A stretch of 64,000 bases of DNA from Omphiscola glabra (Eukaryota; Mollusca; Gastropoda; Lymnaeidae), in contig OZ024795.1 in NCBI GenBank assembly GCA_964017045.1, positions 53,359,350 through 53,423,349 of the forward strand, read 5' to 3'. Shown piece after piece: positions 1 through 13,000 of this stretch. A program made the position numbers and the translations under genes. Positions within the stretch are counted from its first letter, which is position 1. Every line of letters starts with the position of its first letter. The notes below the pieces were generated by a model. It was not told the DNA's origin. It ran no database searches and saw only the letters and a list, made by a program, of their open reading frames with translations.

Positions 1-7
1 ATTGTGT

Positions 8-115
8 GAGATGAGAAATGAAGTGGTTGTTAATGGAGATATCATTGTGTAGGATGAGAAATGAAGTGGTCGTTAATGGAGATATCAATCAATATGTTGG
101 ATGAGAAATGAACTA
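8..115. repeat. Short tandem repeat, about 43 bp unit, 2.5 copies
   Basis: Units begin with GATGAGAAATGAAGTGGT at 9, 52 and, diverged, 99. The array is cut by the window start, so it may be longer. No coding signal. Confidence 0.7.
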
Positions 116-123
116 CTGACCGG

Positions 124-369
124 TTTGGTTGTGGGTCACACAGACAGGATTTGTAGGTGCCACTGACACAGTATATAGGTGCCGCTAACATGGTTTGTGT
201 GTGCCACTGACAGGGTCTGTGTGTGCCACTGACAGTTTTTGTAGGTGCCACTGAAAAAGTTGGTTGTAGATGCCACTGACAAGTTTTCTCGGTGCCACTG
301 ACAGGGTTTGTGTGTGCCACTGACAGGTCTGTGTGTGCCTCTGACAGGGTTTGTGTGTGCCACTGACAG
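124..369. repeat. Minisatellite, about 21-24 bp unit (GTGCCACTGACAG core)
   Basis: About eleven imperfect copies of a unit containing TTTGTGTGTGCCACTGACAG. Open frames on the minus strand here (42-363) are by-products of the repetition and have no protein-like composition. Confidence 0.85.
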
Positions 370-374
370 TTAAA

Positions 375-948
375 ATAAAAGTAGGACGTCGTGACGTACT
401 ATTATAGAAGGGCGCCGTGATAGCATGGGTGTAAGATGACGGGGGCGGTTGGGTGGTCCGCCCAGGGCGATCCTTATTTTGTAACGGCTTATTCGGTCCT
501 TACATATACTTTATACAGGTTATTCTATATGCGATGTGGTACTGGTGAATAAATGGGCGACAAATATAAGACGGTTCCTGACGTCAATACCCTAGTAACT
601 GCACCTCGTAGCAGTACGTCCAATACCCTAGTAACTGCACCTCGTAGCAGTACGTCCAATACCCTAGTAACTGCACCTCGTAGCAGTACGTCCAATACCC
701 TAGTAACTGCACCTCGTAGCACAGCAGTACGTCCAATACCCTAGTAACTGCACCTCGTAGCAGTACGTCCAATGCCCTAGTAACTGCACCTCGTAGCAGT
801 ACGTCCAATACCCTAGTAACTGCACCTCGTAGCAGTACGTCCAATACCCTAGTAACTGCACCTCGTAGCAGTACGTCAAATACCCTAGTAACTGCACCTC
901 GTAGCAGTACGTTAAGGCACCACATTATATTACATAAGGGCGCCAAAA
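375..948. mobile_element. Possible non-autonomous element fragment, GC-rich, interrupted by a 36-bp array
   Basis: The flanks of the 36-bp array share an unusual GC-rich style: AAGGGCGCCGTGA near 408, GGGGGCGG and TGGTCCGCCCAGGGCG near 440-470, and AAGGGCGCCAAAAT near 937. Such GGGCGCC-rich modules resemble short dispersed elements of marine and molluscan genomes. No terminal repeats or target duplication could be fixed, so the boundaries are only approximate and the assignment is weak. Confidence 0.3.
589..913. repeat. Minisatellite, 36-bp unit, 9 copies
   Basis: Near-identical units of 36 bp begin with ACCCTAGTAACTGCACCTCG. The length is a multiple of three, so several frames stay open on both strands. 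One unit near 720 carries a 5-bp insertion. Spurious translated repeats such as NTLVTAPRSSTS come from this array. Confidence 0.95.
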
Positions 949-1554
949 TATTAATTATTATTATTATTACAGTGGTCTTATATAGCGCGGTACCACAGCA
1001 TAGGGCTGGGTTCACCGCGCTGCACATAAAAATATTAACAAACATAATGATGACATTAAAAAGTTACACACATTTATTAAAAATTTTTTTTAAAGAACGC
1101 TGTATAAAAACATAAAATATATATTCACCCCGCCCACCCCAGAACTATTTACATGTCAAGCCATGGACGGGCACCCAGGAGCATCATTTATCGGTCGGGG
1201 GGGAAGGGGGTGGTGGGAATCAGTCGGGATAGTAGAGTTTGAAGAGATGTATCTTGAGGGCAGTTTAGAAGTTTGGATGGTTGTTATATTGCGGATGTGT
1301 AATGGTAGAGAATTCCATTGTTTGGGGGCGCAGAAAGAGAAAGATCGTTCACCGTATGTTTTAGTGCGTGTCTTGGGAACTGAAAGAATACGCGTGTCTG
1401 CAGAGGAACGAAGCTGTCGAAGGGGTGAATAGACGGAGAGAAGTTCGGTTAGATAGGAAGGGCAGGAATCCGAAAAAAAGTTGTGGCAGAAAACAGAGAG
1501 TTTGTAGCCAATGCGTGCTTGTAAAGGGAGCTAATGAAGTGAGTGGAGTAGAAT

Positions 1555-1642
1555 AATAATAATAATAAGAAGAAAGTTCATATGAAAAATCACGCTTCAT
1601 CCCCCAAAGGCTCAAAGCGCGGTACAAAAAATAAAGTTGCAA
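1555..1642 (-). mobile_element. Foreign 85-bp patch inside the LINE, resembling another LINE/SINE 3' tail
   Basis: Between the RT C-terminal block that ends LSRFDYCN and the LHWL block lies a patch which, on the minus strand, reads GTACCGCGCTTTGAG, then about 50 bp, then (TTA/ATT)n. It has the look of a LINE or SINE 3' tail (GCGCTTTGAG plus a trinucleotide run). It replaces roughly 100 bp present in the related copy near 53200. Confidence 0.4.
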
Positions 1643-2210
1643 TAGTCAAATCGAGAGAGAACAAGAGCATAGACTAGGGTTTTTGTTGCACTTAATGTGA
1701 GGTAGTGGCGGATGGAGCTGATCTGAAGGATAGCCGTGTATGCAGAGCGACAAATGTGATAGATATGATTATTGAGAGACATGTTGTTAGAAAGAATATA
1801 ACCAAGATTCCTAGCAGAGGATGTAAACTGTATGTTGGAGCTACCTGCTTGAAATGAGGTGGGGAGAGCTGAGTGAGAGAATAATTTGTGATTGTGAATG
1901 GGGAGTGATTCCGTTTTTATCATCTTTAAGCTTCAACTTGCAGAGTGTCATCCAAGACTTGACATCACCAATGACAATGCACTCCCGCAACGTCTGGACA
2001 GTGGAATCGACAAGAAAGGGTTGGGTGTGCTTGTATAGCTGCGTGTCATCTGAGATAGACTGGATCTCAACAGCATGCCTCCCAAGCAAAAGGAGCAGTG
2101 GCCTGGTATACAATGTGAATAGAGCCGGGCCCAAAACTGAGCACTGTGGTACTCCGTACACCTATGTCAGCATTGCCGGAGAGACAGCCATCGACAGCGA
2201 CCGTCTGAGA

Positions 2211-2516
2211 GGTGGGTCCTAAGCCAAGCCAAGACTGGCCCCTGTGGTACTCCGTACACCTTGGTCAGCACTGCCGGAGAGGCAGCCATCGACCGTCTGA
2301 GAGGTGGGTCCTAAACCAAGCCAAAACTGGCCCCTGTGGTACTCCGTACACCTTGGTCAGCACTGCCGGAGAGACAGCCATCGACAGCGACCGTCTGAGA
2401 GGTGGGTCCTAAACCAAGCCAAAACTGGCCCATGTGGTACTCCGTACACCTAGGTCAGCACTGCCGGAGAGACAGCCATCGACAGCGACCGCCTGAGAGG
2501 TGGGTCCTAAACCAAG
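2211..2516. repeat. Tandem amplification of LINE RT segment, 98-bp unit, 3+ copies
   Basis: GGTGGGTCCTAA recurs at 2211, 2303, 2401 and 2499, giving a spacing of 92, 98 and 98 bp. Each unit contains, on the minus strand, the RT segment just before and including GVPQG, so the array is made from the LINE in which it lies. Because 98 is not a multiple of three, no continuous protein is possible. Confidence 0.85.
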
Positions 2517-2929
2517 CCAATGTAAAAGGACCACGATGGAAACATTTCCGTTGTCCATTGCGAGCAAGAGGTCATTGCTGACTCTCAAGAGAGCCGTCTC
2601 TGTGCTGTGAAAAGGTCTATAGGCCGACTGATTAGGACTGAGAAGAGAGTGGTCGTTTAAGTAAGCTAAAAAAGTTAATGTGGTGCCGGCCCTGGATACT
2701 GAGAGGCGTGATTTCAGATTCCAGTCTGAATTACGAAATTATGCGTACCGGTATGTTGCAACCTGCATTGTACCAGATTAGACTAAGTGGCACTACTTTT
2801 TCAAAAGTTTGAGAACCCCTGTCATGTGATTAGTATGAAAATTGTACCATTGTTGGTTGGGCGCAATTGTTGTAGGGAAGTGACTTGATGGTTGGGGGTA
2901 ATTGTTGCTTTAGGGAAACAACGTAAGTT

Positions 2930-3284
2930 GGGTTGTAACATAGGCGTAACATAGGTTGTAACAGACGTAAGATAGGTTGTAACATAGACGTGAGATGGGT
3001 TTTAATGTTTGATGTGTGTATGTGTTTGACTCTGTGTGTGTGTGTGTAAAGGGGAGATTCCAATCGTCTCTACTCGAATCCTTTCTGGTGGTCGAATATA
3101 GATGATAAACTTAGCATTTTGCGGTTGGAGCACTTGGGGTACATTTATTTTTTCGGATGTATTTCGTTCGAGAAAAATTGGAATGTCTGTCAGCTGAGAC
3201 GTGTCCATGTTTTGAATGTCTGTCAGCTGAGACATGTGTCCATGTTTTTAATGTCTGTCAGCTGAGACATGTGTCCATGTTTTG
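2930..3284. repeat. Two small imperfect repeats
   Basis: At 2930-3002 a run of TGTAACATAGRCGTAA-like units occurs. At 3182-3284 three copies of a roughly 35-bp unit AATGTCTGTCAGCTGAGACA are present. A short (GT)n lies between them near 3035. No gene is visible in 2680-3380. Confidence 0.75.
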
Positions 3285-3390
3285 ACATCACTTTCTATTG
3301 GTGCGTCTCCAAGCGTAGTCCAAAATGAGCAGGAATGGAAGTAAATAAATATAATGTATCATCATCCCGACCCAGAAGTAAAATGTACAA

Positions 3391-4001
3391 CACTAACAAC
3401 ACTCACATCACTTACATCACTCACATCACTAACAACACTCACATCACTAACAACACTCACATCACTAACAACACTCACATCACTAACAACACTCACATCA
3501 CTAACAACACTCACATCACTAACAACACTCACATCACTTACAACACTCACATCACTTACAACACTCACATCACTTACAACACTCACATCACTTACAACAC
3601 TCACATCACTAACAACACTCACATCACTTACAACACTCACATCACTAACAACACTCACATCACTAACAACACTCACATCACTAACAACACTCACATCACT
3701 TACAACACTCACATCACTAACAACACTCACATCACTAACAACACTCACATCACTTACAACACTCACATCACTTACAACACTCACATCACTTACAACACTC
3801 ACATCACTTACAACACTCACATCACTAACAACACTCACATCACTTACAACACTCACATCACTAACAACACTCACATCACTAACAACACTCACATCACTAA
3901 CAACACTCACATCACTAACAACACTCACATCACTTACAACACTCACATCACTTACAACACTCACATCACTTACAACACTCACATCACTTACAACACTCAC
4001 A
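3391..4001. repeat. Minisatellite, 18-bp unit, about 34 copies
   Basis: The unit AACAACACTCACATCACT alternates with a one-base variant (TACAAC instead of AACAAC). Since 18 is a multiple of three and the unit has no stop codon in several frames, long open frames exist on both strands (for example 3335-4045). They are artefacts of composition. The array lies 130 bp from the start of the large 50-bp satellite. Confidence 0.97.
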
Positions 4002-7000
4002 ACGCCATCTGTTCTACAGTACTACACATACAACAACTGATCTAACAAAGAAATCTTTTGTAAAAAAACAACAAAAAACATGAAATTTATTATGTCTTAT
4101 GACTATTTCTTAACTACTGTTCTTTTTAATATAAGTTCAATAGACTTTATAGAGGCGGGTGGAAGATCAAGCACACTCCCATAAGTTCAATAGACTTTAT
4201 AGAGGCGGGTGGAAGATCAAGCACACTCCCATAAGTTCAATAGACTTTATAGAGGCGGGTGGAAGATCAAGCACACTCCCATAAGTTCAATATACTTTAT
4301 AGAGGCGGGTGGAAGATCAAGCACACTCCCATACATTCAATAGACTTTATAGAGGCGGGTGGAAGATCAAGCACACTCCCATACATTCAATAGACTTTAT
4401 AGAGGCGGGTGGAAGATCAAGCACACTCCCATAAGTTCAATATACTTTATAGAGGCGGGTGGAAGATCAAGCACACTCCCATACATTCAATAGACTTTAT
4501 AGAGGCGGGTGGAAGATCAAGCACACTCCCATAAGTTCAATAGACTTTATAGAGGCGGGTGGAAGATCAAGCACACTCCCATAAGTTCAATAGACTTTAT
4601 AGAGGCGGGTGGAAGATCAAGCACACTCCCATAAGTTCAATAGACTTTATAGAGGCGGGTGGAAGATCAAGCACACTCCCATAAGTTCAATAGACTTTAT
4701 AGAGGCGGGTGGAAGATCAAGCACACTCCCATACATTCAATAGACTTTATAGAGGCGGGTGGAAGATCAAGCACACTCCCATACATTCAATAGACTTTAT
4801 AGAGGCGGGTGGAAGATCAAGCACACTCCCATACATTCAATAGACTTTATAGAGGCGGGTGGAAGATCAAGCACACTCCCATACATTCAATAGACTTTAT
4901 AGAGGCGGGTGGAAGATCAAGCACACTCCCATACATTCAATAGACTTTATAGAGGCGGGTGGAAGATCAAGCACACCCCCATACATTCAATAGACTTTAT
5001 AGAGGCGGGTGGAAGATCAAGTACACTCCCATACATTCAATAGACTTTATAGAGGCGGGTGGAAGATCAAGCACACTCCCATACATTCAATAGACTTTAT
5101 AGAGGCGGGTGGAAGATCAAGCACACTCCCATACATTCAATAGACTTTATAGAGGCGGGTGGAAGATCAAGCACACTCCCATACATTCAAGGGACTTTAT
5201 AGAGGCGGGTGGAAGATCAAGCACACTCCCATACATTCAATAGACTTTATAGAGGCGGGTGGAAGATCAAGCACACTCCCATACATTCAATAGACTTTAT
5301 AGAGGCGGGTGGAAGATCAAGCACACTCCCATACATTCAATAGACTTTATAGAGGCGGGTGGAAGATCAAGCACACTCCCATACATTCAATAGACTTTAT
5401 AGAGGCGGGTGGAAGATCAAGCACACTCCCATAAGTTCAATAGACTTTATAGAGGCGGGTGGAAGATCAAGCACACTCCCATACATTCAATAGACTTTAT
5501 AGAGGCGGGTGGAAGATCAAGCACACTCCCATAAGTTCAATAGACTTTATAGAGGCAGGTGGAAGATCAAGCACACTCCCATACATTCAATAGACTTTAT
5601 AGAGGCGGGTGGAAGATCAAGCACACTCCCATACATTCAATAGACTTTATAGAGGCGGGTGGAAGATCAAGCACACTCACATAAGTTCAATATACTTTAT
5701 AGAGGCGGGTGGAAGATCAAGCACACTCCCATACATTCAATAGACTTTATAGAGGCGGGTGGAAGATCAAGCACACTCCCATACATTCAATAGACTTTAT
5801 AGAGGCGGGTGGAAGATCAAGCACACTCCCATACATTCAAAAGACTTTATAGAGGCAGGTGGAAGATCAAGTACACTCCCATACATTCAATAGACTTTAT
5901 AGAGGCAGGTGGAAGATCAAGCACACTCCCATACATTCAATAGACTTTATAGAGGCGGGTGGAAGATCAAGCACACTCCCATAAGTTCAATAGACTTTAT
6001 AGAGGCGAGTGGAAGATCAAGCACACTCCCATACATTCAATAGACTTTATAGAGGCGGGTGGAAGATCAAGCACACTCCCATAAGTTCAATAGACTTTAT
6101 AGAGGCGGGTGGAAGATCAAGCACACTCCCATACATTCAATAGACTTTATAGAGGCGGGTGGAAGATCAAGCACACTCCCATACATTCAATAGACTTTAT
6201 AGAGGCGGGTGGAAGATCAAGCACACTCCCATACATTCAATAGACTTTATAGAGGCGGGTGGAAGATCAAGCACACTCCCATACATTCAATAGACTTTAT
6301 AGAGGCGGGTGGAAGATCAAGCACACTCCCATACATTCAATAGACTTTATAGAGGCGGGTGGAAGATCAAGCACACTCCCATACATTCAATAGACTTTAT
6401 AGAGGCGGGTGGAAGATCAAGCACACTCCCATACATTCAATAGACTTTATAGAGGCGGGTGGAAGATCAAGCACACTCCCATACATTCAATAGACTTTAT
6501 AGAGGCGGGTGGAAGATCAAGCACACTCCCATACATTCAATAGACTTTATAGAGGCGGGTGGAAGATTAAGCACACTCCCATAAGTTCAATAGACTTTAT
6601 AGAGGCGGGTGGAAGATCAAGCACACTCCCATACATTCAATAGACTTTATAGAGGCGGGTGGAAGATCAAGCACACTCCCATACATTCAATAGACTTTAT
6701 AGAGGCGGGTGGAAGATCAAGCACACTCCCATACATTCAATAGACTTTATAGAGGCGGGTGGAAGATCAAGCACACTCCCATACATTCAATAGACTTTAT
6801 AGAGGCGGGTGGAAGATCAACCACACTCCCATAAGTTCAATAGACTTTATAGAGGCGGGTGGAAGATCAAGCACACTCCCATACATTCAATAGACTTTAT
6901 AGAGGCGGGTGGAAGATCAAGCACACTCCCATAAGTTCAATAGACTTTATAGAGGCGGGTGGAAGATCAAGCACACTCCCATACATTCAATAGACTTTAT

Positions 7001-10000
7001 AGAGGCGGGTGGAAGATCAAGCACACTCCCATAAGTTCAATAGACTTTATAGAGGCGGGTGGAAGATCAAGCACACTCCCATACATTCAATAGACTTTAT
7101 AGAGGCGGGTGGAAGATCAAGCACACTCCCATAAGTTCAATAGACTTTATAGAGGCGGGTGGAAGATCAAGCACACTCCCATACATTCAATAGACTTTAT
7201 AGAGGCGGGTGGAAGAGCAAGCACACTCCCATAAGTTCAATAGACTTTATAGAGGCGGGTGGAAGAGCAAGCACACTCCCATAAGTTCAATAGACTTTAT
7301 AGAGGCGGGTGGAAGATCAAGCACACTCCCATACATTCAATAGACTTTATAGAGGCGGATGGAAGATCAAGCACACTCCCATAAGTTCAATAGACTTTAT
7401 AGAGGCGGGTGGAAGATCAAGCACACTCCCATAAGTTCAATAGACTTTATAGAGGCGGGTGGAAGATCAAGCACACTCCCATAAGTTCAATAGACTTTAT
7501 AGAGGCGGGTGGAAGAGCAAGCACACTCCCATAAGTTCAATAGACTTTATAGAGGCGGGTGGAAGATCAAGCACACTCCCATAAGTTCAATAGACTTTAT
7601 AGAGGCGGGTGGAAGATCAAGCACACTCCCATAAGTTCAATAGACTTTATAGAGGCGGGTGGAAGATCAACCACACTCCCATACATTCAATAGACTTTAT
7701 AGAGGCGGGTGGAAGATCAACCACACTCCCATAAGTTCAATAGACTTTATAGAGGCGGGTGGAAGATCAACCACACTCCCATAAGTTCAATAGACTTTAT
7801 AGAGGCGGGTGGAAGATCAAGCACACTCCCATAAGTTCAATAGACTTTATAGAGGCGGGTGGAAGATCAAGCACACTCCCATAAGTTCAATAGACTTTAT
7901 AGAGGCGGGTGGAAGATCAAGCACACTCCCATAAGTTCAATAGACTTTATAGAGGCGGGTGGAAGATCAACCAACCCCATAAGTTCAATAGACTTTATAG
8001 AGGCAGATGGAAGATCAACCAACCCCATAAGTTCAATAGACTTTATAGAGGCAGATGGAAGATCAAGCACACTCCCATAAGTTCAATAGACTTTATAGAG
8101 GCGGGTGGAAGATCAAGCACACTCCCATAAGTTCAATAGACTTTATAGAGGCGGGTGGAAGATCAAGCACACTCCCATAAGTTCAATAGACTTTATAGAG
8201 GCGGGTGGAAGATCAACCACACTCCCATACATTCAATAGACTTTATAGAGGCGGGTGGAAGATCAACCACACTCCCATAAGTTCAATAGACTTTATAGAG
8301 GCGGGTGGAAGATCAACCACACTCCCATAAGTTCAATAGACTTTATAGAGGCGGGTGGAAGATCAAGCACACTCCCATAAGTTCAATAGACTTTATAGAG
8401 GCGGGTGGAAGATCAAGCACACTCCCATAAGTTCAATAGACTTTATAGAGGCGGGTGGAAGATCAAGCACACTCCCATAAGTTCAATAGACTTTATAGAG
8501 GCGGGTGTAAGATCAACCAACCCCATAAGTTCAATAGACTTTATAGAGGCAGATGGAAGATCAACCAACCCCATAAGTTCAATAGACTTTATAGAGGCAG
8601 ATGGAAGATCAACCAATCCCATAAGTTCAATAGACTTTATAGAGGCGGGTGGAAGATCAACCAACCCCATAAGTTCAATAGATTTTATAGAGGCGGGTGG
8701 AAGAGCAAGCACACTCCCATACATTCAATAGACTTTATAGAGGCGGGTGGAAGATCAAGCACACTCCCATAAGTTCAATAGACTTTATAGAGGCGGGTGG
8801 AAGATCAACCAACCCCATAAGTTCAATAGACTTTATAGAGGCGGGTGGAAGAGCAAGCACACTCCCATACATTCAATAGACTTTATAGAGGCGGGTGGAA
8901 GATCAACCAACCCCATAAGTTCAATAGACTTTATAGAGGCGGGTGGAAGATCAAGCACACTCCCATAAATTCAATAGACTTTATAGAGGCGGGTGGAAGA
9001 TCAAGCACACTCCCATAAGTTCAATAGACTTTATAGAGGCGGGTGGAAGATCAAGCACACTCCCATAAGTTCAATAGACTTTATAGAGGCGGGTGGAAGA
9101 TCAAGCACACTCCCATAAGTTCAATAGACTTTATAGAGGCGGGTGGAAGATCAAGCACACTCCCATAAGTTCAATAGACTTTATAGAGGCGGGTGGAAGA
9201 TCAAGCACACTCCCATAAGTTCAATAGACTTTATAGAGGCGGGTGGAAGATCAAGCACACTCCCATAAGTTCAATAGACTTTATAGAGGCGGGTGGAAGA
9301 TCAAGCACACTCCCATAAGTTCAATAGACTTTATAGAGGCGGGTGGAAGATCAAGCACACTCCCATAAGTTCAATAGACTTTATAGAGGCGGGTGGAAGA
9401 TCAACCACACTCCCATAAGTTCAATAGACTTTATAGAGGCGGGTGGAAGATCAAGCACACTCCCATAAGTTCAATAGACTTTATGGAGGCGGGTGGAAGA
9501 TCAAGCACACTCCCATACATTCAATAGACTTTATAGAGGCGGGTGGAAGATCAAGCACACTCCCATACATTCAATAGACTTTATAGAGGCGGGTGGAAGA
9601 TCAAGCACACTCCCATACATTCAATAGACTTTATAGAGGCGGGTGGAAGATCAAGCACACTCCCATACATTCAATAGACTTTATAGAGGCGGGTGGAAGA
9701 TCAAGCACACTCCCATACATTCAATAGACTTTATAGAGGCGGGTGGAAGATCAAGCACACCCCCATACATTCAATAGACTTTATAGAGGCGGGTGGAAGA
9801 TCAAGCACACTCCCATACATTCAATAGACTTTATAGAGGCGGGTGGAAGATCAAGCACACTCCCATACATTCAATAGACTTTATAGAGGCGGGTGGAAGA
9901 TCAAGCACACTCCCATAAGTTCAATATACTTTATAGAGGCGGGTGGAAGATCAAGCACACTCCCATACATTCAATAGACTTTATAGAGGCGGGTGGAAGA

Positions 10001-13000
10001 TCAAGCACACTCCCATACATTCAATAGACTTTATAGAGGCGGGTGGAAGATCAAGCACACTCCCATACATTCAATAGACTTTATAGAGGCGGGTGGAAGA
10101 TTAAGCACATTCCCATAAGTTCAATAGACTTTATAGAGGCGGGTGGAAGATCAAGCACACTCCCATACATTCAATAGACTTTATAGAGGCGGGTGGAAGA
10201 TCAAGCACACTCCCATACATTCAATAGACTTTATAGAGGCGGGTGGAAGATCAAGCACACTCCCATACATTCAATAGACTTTATAGAGGCGGGTGGAAGA
10301 TCAAGCACACTCCCATACATTCAATAGACTTTATAGAGGCGGGTGGAAGATCAAGCACACCCCCATACATTCAATAGACTTTATAGAGGCGGGTGGAAGA
10401 TCAAGCACACTCCCATACATTCAATAGACTTTATAGAGGCGGGTGGAAGATCAAGCACACTCCCATACATTCAATAGACTTTATAGAGGCGGGTGGAAGA
10501 TCAAGCACACTCCCATACATTCAATAGACTTTATAGAGGCGGGTGGAAGATCAAGCACACTCCCATACATTCAATAGACTTTATAGAGGCGGGTGGAAGA
10601 TCAAGCACACTCCCATACATTCAATAGACTTTATAGAGGCGGGTGGAAGATCAAGCACACTCCCATACATTCAATAGACTTTATAGAGGCGGGTGGAAGA
10701 TCAAGCACACTCCCATACATTCAATAGACTTTATAGAGGCGGGTGGAAGATCAAGCACACTCCCATAAGTTCAATATACTTTATAGAGGCGGGTGGAAGA
10801 TCAAGCACACTCCCATACATTCAATAGACTTTATAGAGGCGGGTGGAAGATCAAGCACACTCCCATACATTCAATAGACTTTATAGAGGCGGGTGGAAGA
10901 TCAAGCACACTCCCATACATTCAATAGACTTTATAGAGGCGGGTGGAAGATTAAGCACACTCCCATAAGTTCAATAGACTTTATAGAGGCGGGTGGAAGA
11001 TCAAGCACACTCCCATACATTCAATAGACTTTATAGAGGCGGGTGGAAGATCAAGCACACTCCTATACATTCAATAGACTTTATAGAGGCGGGTGGAAGA
11101 TCAAGCACACTCCCATAAGTTCAATATACTTTATAGAGGCGGGTGGAAGATCAAGCACACTCCCATACATTCAATAGACTTTATAGAGGCGGGTGGAAGA
11201 TCAACCACACTCCCATAAGTTCAATAGACTTTATAGAGGCGGGTGGAAGATCAAGCACACTCCCATACATTCAACAGACTTTATAGAGGCGGGTGGAAGA
11301 TCAAGCACACTCCCATAAGTGCAATAGACTTTATAGAGGCGGGTGGAAGATCAAGCACACTCCCATACATTCAATAGACTTTATAGAGGCGGGTGGAAGA
11401 GCAAGCACACTCCCATAAGTTCAATAGACTTTATAGAGGCGGGTGGAAGAGCAAGCACACTCCCATAAGTTCAATAGACTTTATAGAGGCGGGTGGAAGA
11501 TCAAGCACACTCCCATACATTCAATAGACTTTATAGAGGCGGGTGGAAGATCAAGCACACTCCCATAAGTTCAATAGACTTTATAGAGGCGGGTGGAAGA
11601 TCAAGCACACTCCCATAAGTTCAATAGACTTTATAGAGGCGGGTGGAAGATCAAGCACACTCCCATAAGTTCAATAGACTTTATAGAGGCGGGTGGAAGA
11701 TCAACCACACTCCCATACATTCAATAGACTTTATAGAGGCGGGTGGAAGATCAACCACACTCCCATAAGTTCAATAGACTTTATAGAGGCGGGTGGAAGA
11801 TCAACCACACTCCCATAAGTTCAATAGACTTTATAGAGGCGGGTGGAAGATCAAGCACACTCCCATAAGTTCAATAGACTTTATAGAGGCGGGTGGAAGA
11901 TCAAGCACACTCCCATAAGTTCAATAGACTTTATAGAGGCGGGTGGAAGATCAAGCACACTCCCATAAGTTCAATAGACTTTATAGACGCGGGTGGAAGA
12001 TCAACCAACCCCATAAGTTCAATAGACTTTATAGAGGCAGATGGAAGATCAACCAACCCCATAAGTTCAATAGACTTTATAGAGGCAGATGGAAGATCAA
12101 GCACACTCCCATAAGTTCAATAGACTTTATAGAGGCGGGTGGAAGATCAAGCACACTCCCATAAGTTCAATAGACTTTATAGAGGCGGGTGGAAGATCAA
12201 GCACACTCCCATACATTCAATAGACTTTATAGAGGCGGGTGGAAGATCAACCACACTCCCATAAGTTCAATAGACTTTATAGAGGCGGGTGGAAGATCAA
12301 CCACACTCCCATAAGTTCAATAGACTTTATAGAGGCGGGTGGAAGATCAAGCACACTCCCATAAGTTCAATAGACTTTATAGAGGCGGGTGGAAGATCAA
12401 GCACACTCCCATAAGTTCAATAGACTTTATAGAGGCGGGTGGAAGATCAAGCACACTCCCATAAGTTCAATAGACTTTATAGAGGCGGGTGGAAGATCAA
12501 CCAACCCCATAAGTTCAATAGACTTTATAGAGGCAGATGGAAGATCAACCAACCCCATAAGTTCAATAGACTTTATAGAGGCAGATGGAAGATCAACCAA
12601 CCCCATAAGTTCAATAGACTTTATAGAGGCGGGTGGAAGATCAACCAACCCCATAAGTTCAATAGACTTTATAGAGGCGGGTGGAAGAGCAAGCACACTC
12701 CCATACATTCAATAGACTTTATAGAGGCGGGTGGAAGATCAAGCACACTCCCATAAGTTCAATAGACTTTATAGAGGCGGGTGGAAGATCAACCAACCCC
12801 ATAAGTTCAATAGACTTTATAGAGGCGGGTGGAAGAGCAAGCACACTCCCATACATTCAATAGACTTTATAGAGGCGGGTGGAAGATCAACCAACCCCAT
12901 AAGTTCAATAGACTTTATAGAGGCGGGTGGAAGATCAAGCACACTCCCATAAATTCAATAGACTTTATAGAGGCGGGTGGAAGATCAAGCACACTCCCAT

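Larger units (their letters stand above)
948..2680 (-). mobile_element. Broken CR1/L2-like LINE (reverse transcriptase remnant, 3' end at 948)
   Basis: Read on the minus strand, the element starts near 2680 with SAYRPFHSTETALLRV, a hallmark upstream of the RT palm in CR1, L2 and jockey-group LINEs. At 2161-1841 follow GVPQCSVLGP and SDDTQLY (the usual ADD catalytic box reads SDD here). At 1923-1612 come further RT and C-terminal pieces in another frame. At 1430-1160 lie the conserved C-terminal block (ERSFSFCAPKQWNS-like) and the HLFKL-like end. The 3' terminus has GCGCTATATAAGACCAC followed by an (ATT)n tail at 950-970. Frames change at about 1920 and 1612, and about 85 bp at 1555-1640 is foreign or replaced. 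Nothing functional remains. The same family occurs at 53195-53790 in the opposite orientation. Confidence 0.8.

Noticed and set aside
3335..4045. 236-residue open frame of NTHIT repeats
   Set aside because: Pure product of an 18-bp array; open on both strands and without unique sequence.
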